Source of the DNA: Pilasporangium apinafurcum
Lineage: Eukaryota; Oomycota; Peronosporomycetes; Pythiales; Pythiaceae
Length of the DNA: 45,311 bases
Assembly (NCBI GenBank): GCA_001600495.1
Contig: BCKE01000107.1
Coordinates: 1 to 45,311 of the forward strand
Direction: 5' to 3'
Positions within the stretch are counted from its first letter, which is position 1. Each line of letters starts with the position of its first letter. A program made the position numbers and the translations under genes. Below the pieces are notes generated by a model. That model ran no database searches, was not told where the DNA came from, and saw only the letters and a list, made by a program, of their open reading frames with translations. Positions 9,205-19,746 of the stretch are shown in pieces.

Positions 9205-10989
9205 ATGAAGACAAAGAGAGAGCAAAATTCGACGCCTACTATACGAAATGTATCCATAGTGATAGCGCCGAAACGCAATCGCAAGCGAACGTTATCGATA
9301 ATCGCCAACAGCGTCGTATTACCAATCGTAGAACGACCAAAGGAACCGCAGGTTCAAATGTCAGAGCAACCTCAATTGCCATCAAATCATAAAGATGAGT
9401 CTGAAATGGCCATCAGAGCGTCGACTACGGTGAAAGAGACAAGAGTGAGCAAGAGGAGAGCGACTGATTCAAAAGTATCGTATTTTACCACAGGATGGTC
9501 AGTATTCTGCAAGTTGGACGTGTGGCGTCGAGCGCTGTCGATGCATGTGCTATTGCTGCGGAATGTGCTTGCCTGTATCGCTGTTGCCTGGGCAGCGAAT
9601 TATTTCGTCCATTTGGGGAATGTTTTTACATTACGCGCGTCAGAATATCAGTCAAGGAGCTCATTGCTTGTTGCAAATTTGGTATGGACAAATTTGCTAT
9701 TTTGTTTGATCATAGTGTTTGTTCAAACAACGGTCCTGCTTCCCAACAGCTTCATTGCTTGTTCGAATCGAAAGCCTAGTGTGTGGTTTTGCGTCAAAAG
9801 ATTGATTTGCAGATCGTATCGATATTATGTGATATCTCTACTTTGTATGATCGCAACTGGCGTCGCTGCTGTGGAATCAATTCCTGTGAAATTGCAAAAA
9901 TTCAAGTTTGATTTCTACGTGGCGATCCTGTGCAATCACATCTACACTACAGGGATACTCTTAGTCACTAAACAGATCTATCGGCAAGAGACCGTAGAGG
10001 GAAGAGAGCGACAGCAAGCACAACAAGGTTTACCGTCTTTACCTGCGGCTGCGATGCTCCATCAGTCAAAAACACCTCTCAAACCCAAGCGAAAAGCAGG
10101 CTTCTGGCGAACATATTGGCAAAACATACCGAAAGTTCTCTCTCTCGTTTTTGCGGGGGGATACACTAGTGTTGTCAGCCAAAGCGGCCTTTTTGACAAT
10201 TCCTATGCAACGACAGTGTTTGTTGTGATCAGCTTACTCGCAAAACTGTTTATTCAGGAGCTCGCCAAAAGTTACCTCTTACGGAGAAATGTGCAAAGTC
10301 TACGCACCATGTCTGTTCTTGTGGGTTTACCAACCGTACTCATCGACACGCAAGTACGCATTGTGCTTCTTGGTGCTCCAAACAATAAGTATATTGCGGT
10401 CGGGACTATTGTGATGGCGTGTGTGGAAATTGTGTTACGTGTCTCAAAAGCAGCCCTGGTGCAAACAGAGATTCGACAACTCTACAAACAGATTGAGCAA
10501 CCGCGATTAGTACATGCAAATGACGTCTCTGTGGCTACAACTCGTGCTTTGAAAGCTCGCTATGAACGATGGAAGCGACAGGTGGTGTCTTTGCACACTG
10601 CAGAAGTAAATGCCGACATGTATGCAGAATATATTGCCATTGGATGCTCCGCCTCAATCTTGTACTTCTACGGTCACCATCCAAAATATCGTCTCAAATC
10701 GATGGCTTTGTCGTATTCCAACGCTTCTGTATCGTCGTCTAGCTCATCTGGTGAGGTGGAATCTAATGCTACAGTAAGCAGCAGTGTGCAATCAACATCC
10801 ACACAAGTACGCAACTTTGCATTCCAAGTCTGTGTTGAAGTGGTTGTTGACTATATCGCCTGTGCGTTGGAGACAGCACTAGGCATTGAAGTGGATAATC
10901 TTCGCAAGTTAAGTTCGTTCTTTGCACTCTTCTTCATGACATCAGCTGTGATCAATATCGAGATATCGGCAACTATATATCTGGCATGA
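9205..10989 (+). CDS. Multi-span membrane protein, unknown family (paralogue 1)
   Basis: This intronless frame encodes 594 residues: a basic, soluble first 100 residues and then about ten hydrophobic segments. These begin at LLLRNVLACIAVAWAANY and end at FFALFFMTSAVINIEIS near the C-terminus. A soluble, basic loop lies between segments 3 and 4, and a Ser-rich loop (SVSSSSSSGEV) before the last two. It is clearly homologous to 19747-21525. The shared blocks include WTNLLFC, RKPSVWFC, KLFIQELAK, LIDTQVRIV and MYAEYIAIGCSASIL. In one 61-residue stretch I count about 34 identical positions. I do not recognise the family or a transport signature. Start: the first ATG gives an N-terminal tail similar in length to that of the paralogue; a Met about 50 residues later is also possible. 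The promoter must lie in the 323 bp behind the Fanzor relic. Confidence 0.82.
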   Translation: MKTKREQNSTPTIRNVSIVIAPKRNRKRTLSIIANSVVLPIVERPKEPQVQMSEQPQLPSNHKDESEMAIRASTTVKETRVSKRRATDSKVSYFTTGWSVFCKLDVWRRALSMHVLLLRNVLACIAVAWAANYFVHLGNVFTLRASEYQSRSSLLVANLVWTNLLFCLIIVFVQTTVLLPNSFIACSNRKPSVWFCVKRLICRSYRYYVISLLCMIATGVAAVESIPVKLQKFKFDFYVAILCNHIYTTGILLVTKQIYRQETVEGRERQQAQQGLPSLPAAAMLHQSKTPLKPKRKAGFWRTYWQNIPKVLSLVFAGGYTSVVSQSGLFDNSYATTVFVVISLLAKLFIQELAKSYLLRRNVQSLRTMSVLVGLPTVLIDTQVRIVLLGAPNNKYIAVGTIVMACVEIVLRVSKAALVQTEIRQLYKQIEQPRLVHANDVSVATTRALKARYERWKRQVVSLHTAEVNADMYAEYIAIGCSASILYFYGHHPKYRLKSMALSYSNASVSSSSSSGEVESNATVSSSVQSTSTQVRNFAFQVCVEVVVDYIACALETALGIEVDNLRKLSSFFALFFMTSAVINIEISATIYLA

Positions 10990-11717
10990 ATGGTACTCGG
11001 CAACCTAATGACAAGCGTATTACACAACTATACACGAAAAGCGATCAAGATAGAACGATCTGATGTTGTAAACGCAAAAACATAACAAGTCATAACCAAA
11101 GCGCTTGCTTGGAGGCAGTCTGAAAAACCTTACGACATCATATTCTGCGTCGTACGATCATAGTATTGATATACATTTGTCATGAGATCACCAGTAATTG
11201 CTTAAAAACAAGCAGTAACTTTTACAAATCAGAAACTAAGATGTCAGTGCGTTAGAAATATCTCCATGCGATGGAAGCAGTGGTAGCTTGTCATTCCGGT
11301 TGAGAAACAAGTCCAAGTACGAAAAGAACTGCACACATCAGTGTCACTTCCCACCAAAATCCATCACTCAGTCCAATGTATCCATCGCAATTTTTACTGT
11401 CATGGCTCGTTAAAGTAAAGATACTTTATTAAGACTATTATTACACTCATTTAATAAAATCTCTTTTTTATAAAAGAAAATATTTAATCCACATGTCTAT
11501 GTGCTATATTAAGTGACCACACACATTTAAGCCTATACTTATGTGAAAATATGTGCATTATGAGTGCTGGTCGTTGCCATTTTAGGAGAGCGAGTGATGG
11601 TTCGTTCCCCCTTGGTGGGAAGAGCTACTTCAACATCTTACCACCTCGAGAAAGCGAACGACAAGCTTTTCCCCATTTCGAAACGTAACAACAAGTGACC
11701 AAATAGTACATCCAACC
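10990..11717. other. Gene-free AT-rich interval
   Basis: The 728 bp between the membrane-protein stop and the next start show no reliable open frame. The stretch around 11400-11560 is AT-rich, with a short TTTTTTATAAAAGAAAA run. It probably contains the terminator of the first gene and the promoter of the second. Confidence 0.5.
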
Positions 11718-12572
11718 ATGCCACAGGCGCTTCCTCCGCTCTTCCAGTCTTCCCCAAAGGCTATTTCCGTGCGCACACCCTCGTACACAGCAGGCGGTGG
11801 CATCACCAGTCCCACTTCTGGAATCTACAGCCCTTTCAAGACCCCACAAAAAACAACGACTGCGACGTCTTATGAACAAAGACCTGTGCACAACCATGCC
11901 TTCGTGATTAATTGGGAGAATGTGCTCTTCCCCATGAACTGGATGAGTGCAAAATTGGGTGGGAGCTTTAACATCCTCGCCAATACAACCACAGCCCAGG
12001 CACTACAGGCTGCCACAGCGTTTTTGCAACAGCATTCGCCGTCGTTTTTACAGGTGTTAGCTGCGATTGAAAGCCAAATCATTCAGTTGTTGACGCTCGC
12101 AATGCAGACTGGACCAGTGTTTATCGTGAGTGAGTGCACATCGAGCCAAGTGGAACTCGTCGCGAGTGTGCTGTTTCCAAGACTGACTGCTTGTCTGAGA
12201 AGTGCTACGAAGGGAATTTATGTGCTGGGAACCCCGGTAGCGACAGAGTTGACGCCACTGGAACTGGCGGCGTGGAAAATAAATATGCTGCAGACGATCT
12301 GCGCTGAGCGGATCTTCAGCTGTGCCGATATCAACCAAGTACTCTCTCACCCAACAAGTGGTCGCTTTGGCCTCGTAGCTCTCTGTGCGAACGACATGGA
12401 TGTGCTCGCCAGTACAAAAGTCATGGAAATCGCGCCTCATGCTGTGGTAAAACGCGTCACAGTCCGGCAAACTGGCATGCAATTGGAGGCGTTCAAAGCA
12501 CAACTCGAGCAATTAACGGCGTTCATCAAGCAAGCACTCACTTATAATGGTGCTATTCAGGTCGCTTTGTGA
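11718..12572 (+). CDS. Conserved-looking hypothetical protein with degenerate HAD-like motif
   Basis: A single exon encodes 284 residues. After a low-complexity, Pro/Thr/Ser-rich first 50 residues, the stretch HAFVINWENVLFPMNWM resembles a motif in oomycete proteins that I remember as LDWDDTLLPS, the nucleophile loop of HAD-fold proteins. Both acidic catalytic positions differ here (NWEN instead of DWDD), so phosphatase activity is unlikely. A later segment, TGPVFIVSECTSSQVELVA, could be the second strand of the same fold. No signal peptide or membrane span is seen. The ATG at 11718 sits after an ACC context. It converges on AP-3 beta. Confidence 0.6.
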   Translation: MPQALPPLFQSSPKAISVRTPSYTAGGGITSPTSGIYSPFKTPQKTTTATSYEQRPVHNHAFVINWENVLFPMNWMSAKLGGSFNILANTTTAQALQAATAFLQQHSPSFLQVLAAIESQIIQLLTLAMQTGPVFIVSECTSSQVELVASVLFPRLTACLRSATKGIYVLGTPVATELTPLELAAWKINMLQTICAERIFSCADINQVLSHPTSGRFGLVALCANDMDVLASTKVMEIAPHAVVKRVTVRQTGMQLEAFKAQLEQLTAFIKQALTYNGAIQVAL

Positions 12573-13008
12573 GTAACGAAACGCAATGTCAAACAACTAG
12601 CATGATTTAATGCATGCTAATGCAGGTTGTATATTTATAAGTAATATAGATTATGTATATTTTCACTACTTCTCGTCGCCTTCTTTTCAAATTGAGTAAT
12701 AGATGTAGATGAGTGCGTTTCCGGAATGATCGAAGCAGAGCCGGCGAGATGTATGTCCAGCGAGAAAAAAATACAGACTCAACCATCTCGTGATGAGCTC
12801 ACTCAAGTAGAGATTTTCCTGGTTCTAAAATGTTTATACCCGTTGTTCTTCCCTTTACATCTTTAGAGGCATTCTTGTTTGATTATTTTAGAACATAGAC
12901 AGGAACAACACAAGAGAATACGCCACATACGACGTAACTAGAAAACTTCATTTCTTACTTTTTAATAACGCCCCGTGATCAGTGCAAACAAAAGACCTGA
13001 TCGATTGC
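12573..13008. other. Convergent intergenic region
   Basis: The two flanking genes end toward each other here. The 436 bp are AT-rich, with no open frame of note, and should hold the two 3' untranslated regions and poly(A) signals. Confidence 0.5.
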
Positions 13009-16000
13009 CTAAGCATCCCGAACCGGCAGATTGCGCTTGATGCTCGCTAGAAGACGTTGAGCCAAGACAACATTACCAGATACCACCAGCAATCGTGTCT
13101 TCCCGTTCTGGACTTGGAATTCCGCACCAATCAGCACAACTTCACCTGACCCACGCATGCGTCCTGCAAATTTGCATTTTCCCACCGAGCTGTTCATGTT
13201 GTTGATCTCGTAAATCTGCGCTACGTTGCAGTCTTTCAGAATAGACTGTACCACGGTGTTTAATTGAATGGGGATCTGAAGTATGCAATCGATTGTATGC
13301 AGCGACGACGGATCGCTCATTGAAATGCGCTGCGCAAAGTCATCCAAGGTCATTTGCTGAGGAGAGAGCAGCTCGCCAGCCACCGGCGCCAAGTCAACAT
13401 CGAAAGTCTCTTCACTGGTGCTCACTTGCAACGCGATTTTATCCAACCGTCCACCAAAATCGACGTGTAGCTGCGCCATGGCAGGTGTTGCACCAGGAAA
13501 GAGCACGGGCACTTCTGGAAACGCCATCACTTGCTGTCCGTTTGACGGATCCTTGGCCACGATTTGAACCCGAGAAATGGGGTTGCTGGACTGATTGGCG
13601 AGCCAGAGTTGGATAAGATTAATATTTGGTGAGTACATTGACGGTTGTCGCAAGAATGAATACTGAATGTCGAGCCCATTGCCAATCAATGAAGACAACA
13701 GCTCCCGCTTGACAGGTGTGGCTGATGCCGAGGACATACTCAAGTTCATCAAATCACCCAAAAGATTGGTGCTGTTATGCATCATCGATGTTCCAAAGTT
13801 TGGCTGAGTAGTTCCACCACTAGGTGCATCAAAGAAATTGAGGGGATCAAAGAGATCCTGTTGTTTCGAAGCAGAACCTGATGGATTCTTCTTCTTTTGA
13901 GGAGAAACCGAGGTCTTCGCCTTACTACGCCCCTTTCGGCGTCGGCGTCGATCTACTTCAGAATCTTCCTCGGAAGACACGGCTTCGCTTTCTTCCTCTG
14001 ACGACTCATCACTGTCGTAATCCGATCCCGAGCCTGAAACAGATTCTTCCTCTGATAAGCCGGACACGCTTCCATCACTACTTCCGCTTTCTTCTTCAGA
14101 GCTGGCGTCAGAACCAGAGCTAGATACATCCGAATCCGATCCATCAGACTCTGAGTCGCTTTCTTCACTGTAAAAGTCTCCCGCGCCTCCACCGCGTTTA
14201 TCCTTTTTCTGTCGGTGAGAGCCATGACGAGGCGAACGACTGCGATCTTCATTCACGAAAGAAGATTCGTCACGCAACGAGCGATCAGGTTTCGTGACTC
14301 GCCATTGTGGTAGTGTCGAGTACCCGGGCACGTTATGGTTGACAATGTTCGACAGCGTACCCAACGTGAATCGCCGCTTCGACTCTTCCTCACAACCAAT
14401 CAAAGGAGCTGGTTTCTTGCTCACAAAGAGCTTATGAGGATTCACAATCGAGACATCTCCAGAAAGAGTAGCGCGCACCAACCGTGCACGGTCACGGACA
14501 TCATAGTCAATATCAAACTTACACAACTCAATGACGTATTGCAGCAACAGCTGAATAGGACGTTTCTGTGGTTCTCTTAGTCCCAACTTCACAGCCAAGT
14601 TCAAGATTTGCAGTCGGACTTCTGTTGCTTCGTCCGAGAAATTCTTCACCAACAACCGCAACGATTCTGCAGCGCATGTAAGAGCATTGCTACTACCCTC
14701 ATCATTAAACTCACCAAGCATCCACACAATTGAGGCTCTGGCTGACGGACTTGTCACACGGTTGGTCACTAACATAGCGGCAAGAGAACGAACGACAAGC
14801 AGTCGGTCTTTCTCAACAGTACGCTGCTGTAGTAGTTGTCGAATCACCACAACGCTCTCCGCAACAACCTGCTGATTCGACGATCGCACCAGTCGCATCA
14901 ATCCACTCAGACAGCGTTCTGCTACACTTGGCATTGCGTCCGCGACACGTCCAAGTGCTCGGACCGTCATGGTCACAAACGACTTGTCCACATGCCGCAC
15001 ATATGCCTGGAACTCACGTAGGATGATGCTTACATTGTCTTCGGTCACCAATGACGTCAAAATCTCCAGTTTCAACTTCCGAGCATATCCTGGATCAGTG
15101 GCACGCACGAAGAAATCCTGCAAAAACGGAAGAAACATATCTGGACGAGAGGTTGCCATAGAGGAGATAACTGAGAGTACCACGTATTGGATTTCTCGCT
15201 GATTGCGCATAATTCGAACCAACGATTTCCCGATCAATGTAGAAGTGGCCACACTGTGAGTTCCGCAATAGTAGTGCAACGTCGCTACTGCTAAAACCAC
15301 GGCGCTGTTACGTGACTTTAATAATGGAATTGACGAACGCAGCAGTAAACGGTGATCTTCATCCAATTCTTCTCCGCCGCCGATACCACTGGCAAGCGCT
15401 TCACTACGAAACACCGAGCCAATAGATGGCAGCGCTTCTCCATGTCTCTTCATCTGTGACGTCCCCAAGTGAAACGGTGATGCGCCGTGCATACTCGAAC
15501 TGTGACGATCTCTGTCGGAATTGTTTTCATCGTCTTCTTCATCCGAGTAGAATCCTTTCTTGGTTTTACGCTGCGGGAAAAAAAGCCCTTTATCCTTGCC
15601 ATTCCGGCTCTTCGAGTTTGAGTGATCCGCCAAGTTGTTGAGCAGCTCTGGCGTCTGGAATTGTTCTCGACAATACCGAATTAGAACATTCAAGGTCACC
15701 GTTTGTCCCCATTCATCAATATCTGCCAACAAATGGCAGAGCTTTCGAAATGGTCGATGCAGTAAATCCAATCGATCAGGACAGACTTCATCTAGCGCCT
15801 GTACGGCACTACCCAGCACCATTGTAGACGAATCGTTGAGTAGTTTGCCCAAAATCTCCGCCAAGACGTCCTTCTGCTCGGGATCGACGGCGTAAATCTT
15901 GCTAAGCGCGTTGGTTGCGCACTTGCGCACATATGGTGACTCGTCGGCAGCGCATTTTCGGATTGCGATCAACTGGATCTGCAGGATATCACGGACACGA

Positions 16001-16365
16001 ATGCTCGTCATTACACGCAACGCCAATGCGCGAATCAATGGGTTTGAATCCGCTAAATCTTTTTGAAAACTATTGATCGAGAGCAATGCCAACTCACGGC
16101 ATTGCGAATTTGCATCAGCGTAGTGCACCAAATACATGTATACAAGTTTCTTCACCTCCACAGATGCCACAATCACATTCTTGACGACGTCTGCAAAAAA
16201 CATGGACACGTCCTCACCTTTGCTGATCGATGCTAGCAGCGCCTTCATAGCCTCAAGTTTCTCTGAATGCCCCGCCACCCCGAGCTTGTTGTCAAGCAGT
16301 TTCCGGATCCGGTCCAGATTCATACTCTCCTCAAAGAAATGCGCGTCCCCAGATATCCCCTTCAT
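13009..16365 (-). CDS. AP3B: AP-3 complex subunit beta (beta-3 adaptin)
   Basis: This is a single exon of 1118 residues. The first ~620 residues form the adaptin N-terminal alpha-solenoid: MNLDRIRKLLD, then KKLVYMYLVHYAD, LALLSINSFQKDL, RALALRVMTSI and SPYVRKCATNAL. The middle (about 690-830) is an extreme Ser/Glu/Asp hinge interrupted by Arg/Lys patches, the hallmark separating beta-3 from beta-1/2 adaptins. The C-terminal third is the appendage-like region. AP-3 sorts cargo from endosomes or the Golgi to lysosome/vacuole-type organelles. The ATG at 16365 was used; the open frame extends 15 codons further but only to a TTG. An internal Met shortly after (MNLDRIRK) is an alternative. The gene is head-to-head with NSUN6. 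Confidence 0.93.
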   Translation of the reverse strand: MKGISGDAHFFEESMNLDRIRKLLDNKLGVAGHSEKLEAMKALLASISKGEDVSMFFADVVKNVIVASVEVKKLVYMYLVHYADANSQCRELALLSINSFQKDLADSNPLIRALALRVMTSIRVRDILQIQLIAIRKCAADESPYVRKCATNALSKIYAVDPEQKDVLAEILGKLLNDSSTMVLGSAVQALDEVCPDRLDLLHRPFRKLCHLLADIDEWGQTVTLNVLIRYCREQFQTPELLNNLADHSNSKSRNGKDKGLFFPQRKTKKGFYSDEEDDENNSDRDRHSSSMHGASPFHLGTSQMKRHGEALPSIGSVFRSEALASGIGGGEELDEDHRLLLRSSIPLLKSRNSAVVLAVATLHYYCGTHSVATSTLIGKSLVRIMRNQREIQYVVLSVISSMATSRPDMFLPFLQDFFVRATDPGYARKLKLEILTSLVTEDNVSIILREFQAYVRHVDKSFVTMTVRALGRVADAMPSVAERCLSGLMRLVRSSNQQVVAESVVVIRQLLQQRTVEKDRLLVVRSLAAMLVTNRVTSPSARASIVWMLGEFNDEGSSNALTCAAESLRLLVKNFSDEATEVRLQILNLAVKLGLREPQKRPIQLLLQYVIELCKFDIDYDVRDRARLVRATLSGDVSIVNPHKLFVSKKPAPLIGCEEESKRRFTLGTLSNIVNHNVPGYSTLPQWRVTKPDRSLRDESSFVNEDRSRSPRHGSHRQKKDKRGGGAGDFYSEESDSESDGSDSDVSSSGSDASSEEESGSSDGSVSGLSEEESVSGSGSDYDSDESSEEESEAVSSEEDSEVDRRRRRKGRSKAKTSVSPQKKKNPSGSASKQQDLFDPLNFFDAPSGGTTQPNFGTSMMHNSTNLLGDLMNLSMSSASATPVKRELLSSLIGNGLDIQYSFLRQPSMYSPNINLIQLWLANQSSNPISRVQIVAKDPSNGQQVMAFPEVPVLFPGATPAMAQLHVDFGGRLDKIALQVSTSEETFDVDLAPVAGELLSPQQMTLDDFAQRISMSDPSSLHTIDCILQIPIQLNTVVQSILKDCNVAQIYEINNMNSSVGKCKFAGRMRGSGEVVLIGAEFQVQNGKTRLLVVSGNVVLAQRLLASIKRNLPVRDA

Positions 16366-16727
16366 ATTTCCTCTTCCCCTCTTTCTTTCCTTTCCTTCCT
16401 GCCGCTTCAATCAGTGGATTTGCCCACGCGGGCTTCGCTTTGCTTCCCACCTCTCAACTTCCGCCCTTGAGCGAAAGATTTAGAAGAAATAAACCATAAC
16501 GTTAGGGAAAGAAGGAATGTATGTGCATCCGGAGTGAGGCGGTTCAGTCACAGACACGGTCCCACGATGTAACCGGTTCAATAGAAAAATATTGCTAATA
16601 GTTACCATGGTCCTACATTTAAGTTCAGAAACTCACATGGTGTTCTAGATAATTATGTGAAACACCATGTGGGGTTGTTTCCTTTCGATTGGCGCACCGA
16701 CTACAGATCAAGCATTCTTGAAATGCG
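16366..16727. promoter_or_regulatory. Shared promoter interval of AP-3 beta and NSUN6
   Basis: AP-3 beta (minus) and NSUN6 (plus) start 362 bp apart and diverge, so this interval must contain both promoters. A pyrimidine-rich tract sits next to the AP-3 beta start (about 16370-16410). I see no certain initiator motif. Confidence 0.55.
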
Positions 16728-18290
16728 ATGGCAATAATGGAGGATGGAGGAAACGATTTTGATACGTTCTGTGTCTCATTTCCACCGCAAGTCGAACAGG
16801 AATTTGAAGAAGCGTATGGTGAAAAACATTGGCGAGACATCAAACATGCGTTGGCTACACCGTAAGTGTGTTCATTCATTATCTGTCTCAACCCTGTCTG
16901 CATTTTTGTTGGTGCACTTTCGTTGACAGCTCGATCTGCATGCAGACCATCCTACACGGCCATTCGTGTGAACACCATCCGGTACGGCTCGCGTGAGGAA
17001 GCTATGGGACCACTAGAGAAAGCGTTGGAAGATTTTAACACGCATTTGGTGCAGGAAACGAGGCGCACACCTGTCAAACCGTTCATGCATCCATTGTTAA
17101 GTGATGTAATCATCATTCCATCCGCGCCACGCGTAGAGCCCGTGGTGCAATACCGTCCGGACTTCAAATCCATCATTGTTGATCGGTTATGTGGTGAGGC
17201 TGTGCTTCGTGGCAGCGACATATTTGCGCGTGGCATCATGAGCGCTAGCAGTGGAATCAACGCCGACGACCGCGTCAACATTTTCGTCGATCTTGACCAT
17301 CTCTCGACGCGTGGGAGCAACACAGACGACCACACAGGTAGAAAACTCCTGATCGCGCACGGCGTGACGAAAATGGCGCGCACGGAGATGTTTCGTGCAC
17401 AACGAGGGCTTGCGATCACATCGATTGTTCGCGTGTGTTCAGATGCACCACCGATGAATGGCGTGCTCAGCGGTGGCATCTACGCGCAAAACCTGCCGTC
17501 GACAGTAGTAGCACATGTACTAAATCCACAGGAAGGAGACTGTATTATTGACATGTGCGCAGCTCCTGGGGGGAAAACGTCGCATATTGCGACATTGATG
17601 AAGAACAAAGGGATTCTAGTAGCGTGCGATCGATCCAAACGGAAAGCAATCGAACTGCAAAAACTCTTTCAAGAACTGAGTTTTGACTGTGTTGTACCAT
17701 TAAAAATGGATTCTACGCATTCGGTGCTGCCTCAAAACAAAGATAGAGCAATCGTAAGTGTGCGTGAAATCTTGGAGAACGCGCGCGAAAAGACACCGAA
17801 GAACGCGCATCTGCTTCAGGTAGAAGGGTTTTATCCAGAGACATTTGATAGAATTCTGCTGGATCCACCTTGTTCTGCGCTGGGACTTCGGCCACGCTTG
17901 CTGCATGCAGGTGATGCCGATAATTTAGCCGAATATGCAAGCATGCAACGCAATTTCTTGTGGGCAGCAGCATTTTTACTCAAACCTGGAGGTACACTTG
18001 TGTATTCTACCTGTACGATTAACCCAAAGGAGAACGAGCAAATGGTGAAGCATGCGCTCGATAACTATCCCCTAGAACTTGTGCCTCAAGAGGTGCATCT
18101 CGGCGACACGGGACTTCTAAATCAAGGATTGAGTGCGCGAGAAGCGGCGATGGTTCAACGCTTTGACCCATCTAACAAAAACCTCGATACCATGGGGTTC
18201 TTCTGTGCAAAGTTCATCAAGACACGATCAATTAGAGACACGAATACAGTAGACAATGCATCACTAGTGAGCGAGAAGTCATCCATGTAA
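16728..18290 (+). CDS. NSUN6: NSUN6-like tRNA/RNA cytosine-5 methyltransferase
   Basis: Two exons (16728-16861, 16946-18290; 84-bp intron GTAAGT...TGCAG) give 492 residues. The N-terminal exon supplies MAIMEDGGNDF and ends in ALATP. The joined frame continues PSYTAIRVNTI, a typical entry to this family. A PUA-like segment follows (IIVDRLCGEAVLRGSDIFAR through GVTKMARTEM), the feature that sets NSUN6 apart from other NSUN enzymes. The catalytic domain has the SAM motif DMCAAPGGKTSHIA, motif IV LLDPPCSALG and motif VI YSTCTINPKENE, which hold the two conserved cysteines for the covalent intermediate and product release. In animals NSUN6 methylates the acceptor stem of some tRNAs and certain mRNAs; the targets here are inferred only. 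Without intron removal the open frame would start in non-homologous sequence at 16866. Confidence 0.92.
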
Positions 18291-19746
18291 AACAAAAAAC
18301 ATCAATTTTGGCTGCTTGGCTCCATCTGATGATCAATGTGCAAACAGAAAATGAATGTGGAATGGATGAGATATAAAGTGACTGTGGAAAGATTGAAGTG
18401 TTCAACTATGTCTGGATCTAAGTGTAGATCAATCTGTCAACCCATCACGAGGATGAACGAAATTGTACAGTGTCTGCATCAACAGCGGGTTCGACACGAT
18501 TAATGATCAAAATCTTGTTCCGTAACTTTCTACCTCTTTGTCGCAGCAGAAGACTGCCTAGATTCAGAGATGACACGTGAACCCCACGTTGGTGCTGACG
18601 GAATGATAGCAACTTATCCGATCGACAGCAGTAATTACAGGAGCACCCAGATATTGGAGAAAAACATGACATCAATCAAGAGCCGAGTTTCTCCCAGCAT
18701 TGGCGGCCCAAGTGTTAATCTTTTCATGAAAATGATGTTGATTTTGCCACACTACTTCGACTCATTATTTAATCGTCGCCCTTCGGTCTGTGTTATGTCA
18801 AGGAATTGGTTGCCATGCACCATTCTTTATAGCATTGCTGCAGTCCATTATCGCAACAGGAGACAGGCATGGTTGTTCCAGAGGTTTATCAAGAACTTAA
18901 CCAGCGACTGCACTTGGAACTGTACTTCGCTACGTATGAGACCACATCTATACTATGATCATCAATAAAGCGGTAGAGTTTTGGCTGTAGGTAAATCATA
19001 TTCCGATCTGGGCAACATTCACAACGGAGTGAAACACTCTGTAGCTCAAGCTTCCTTTGGACGAGATCTAATATTTTCCTTCAATCATAGTCCAAAATCT
19101 CCAGACCTATCAAGAGTAAATTATCACTCTATGTCTCATTTCGATTCTTTTGGTGCGAATTAATGTGCTAGTGAGTTACAACTAAGTGTGCTTTTTGTTG
19201 TTCTCTCAAAGTAACGAAGCGATAAAATCCTCTTTCCAGAGATCGGTTTCTTTGATGTACAATCATCGTGAATGATTTGCTATATTATCGCCCTGTTTTA
19301 CTTGATATTGATACTTTGCTTGCAAGAATACCAGTCAACTGTAACGCTTTACTACATTTTCATCCTGTTTTTTTACCCTTGCGAGGATCGCATCCGAAAT
19401 AGCTCAGCAATTAATTTTTTTCTAGTAGTTCCCCACACAAGGATCAGTGATAACAACACCAAAAACGATCAGTATGATCCACCGAGTGTGAGCACACAGA
19501 ATTTGCCAATTATTTCAGACTATCATGGCTACCAACAACGTTGCAGGCAGCGCAAATGTTATGAAGCACGAGCAAATCAACCTGGATGTTTCTTCGCCAC
19601 TTGTCTTGATGGCGATTAATGGTACAAATATCGGTAGACGAGCTCACAACATTATAAATAGATCGCAGCTCTCGCCGAGTGTAGCACAAGGTTTCTTTTG
19701 GTTCGGTTGTCAGTCTCGACACTCTACGTAGATCCACCCAATTGTG
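18291..19746. other. Long interval with coding-like scraps but no supported gene
   Basis: The longest plus-strand frame (18570-18968, 132 codons) has no recognisable motif. On the minus strand a short piece near 18960-18900 reads KLYRFIDDHSIDVVSYVAKY after a good acceptor (CTACAG), but no continuation could be assembled. A plus-strand frame at 19525-19731 (MATNNVAGSANVM...) ends just before the membrane-protein start. I found no splice path into that gene. The rest is AT-rich and should include the promoter of paralogue 2. Confidence 0.4.

Noticed and set aside
16866-16945. Hydrophobic N-terminus of the unspliced NSUN6 frame (looks like a signal peptide)
   Set aside because: This segment is an intron with GTAAGT and TGCAG ends; the upstream exon joins in frame and restores the family N-terminus.
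18570-18968. 132-codon plus frame between NSUN6 and the second membrane protein
   Set aside because: No motif and no similarity that I recognise; competing short frames on the minus strand look equally coding-like.
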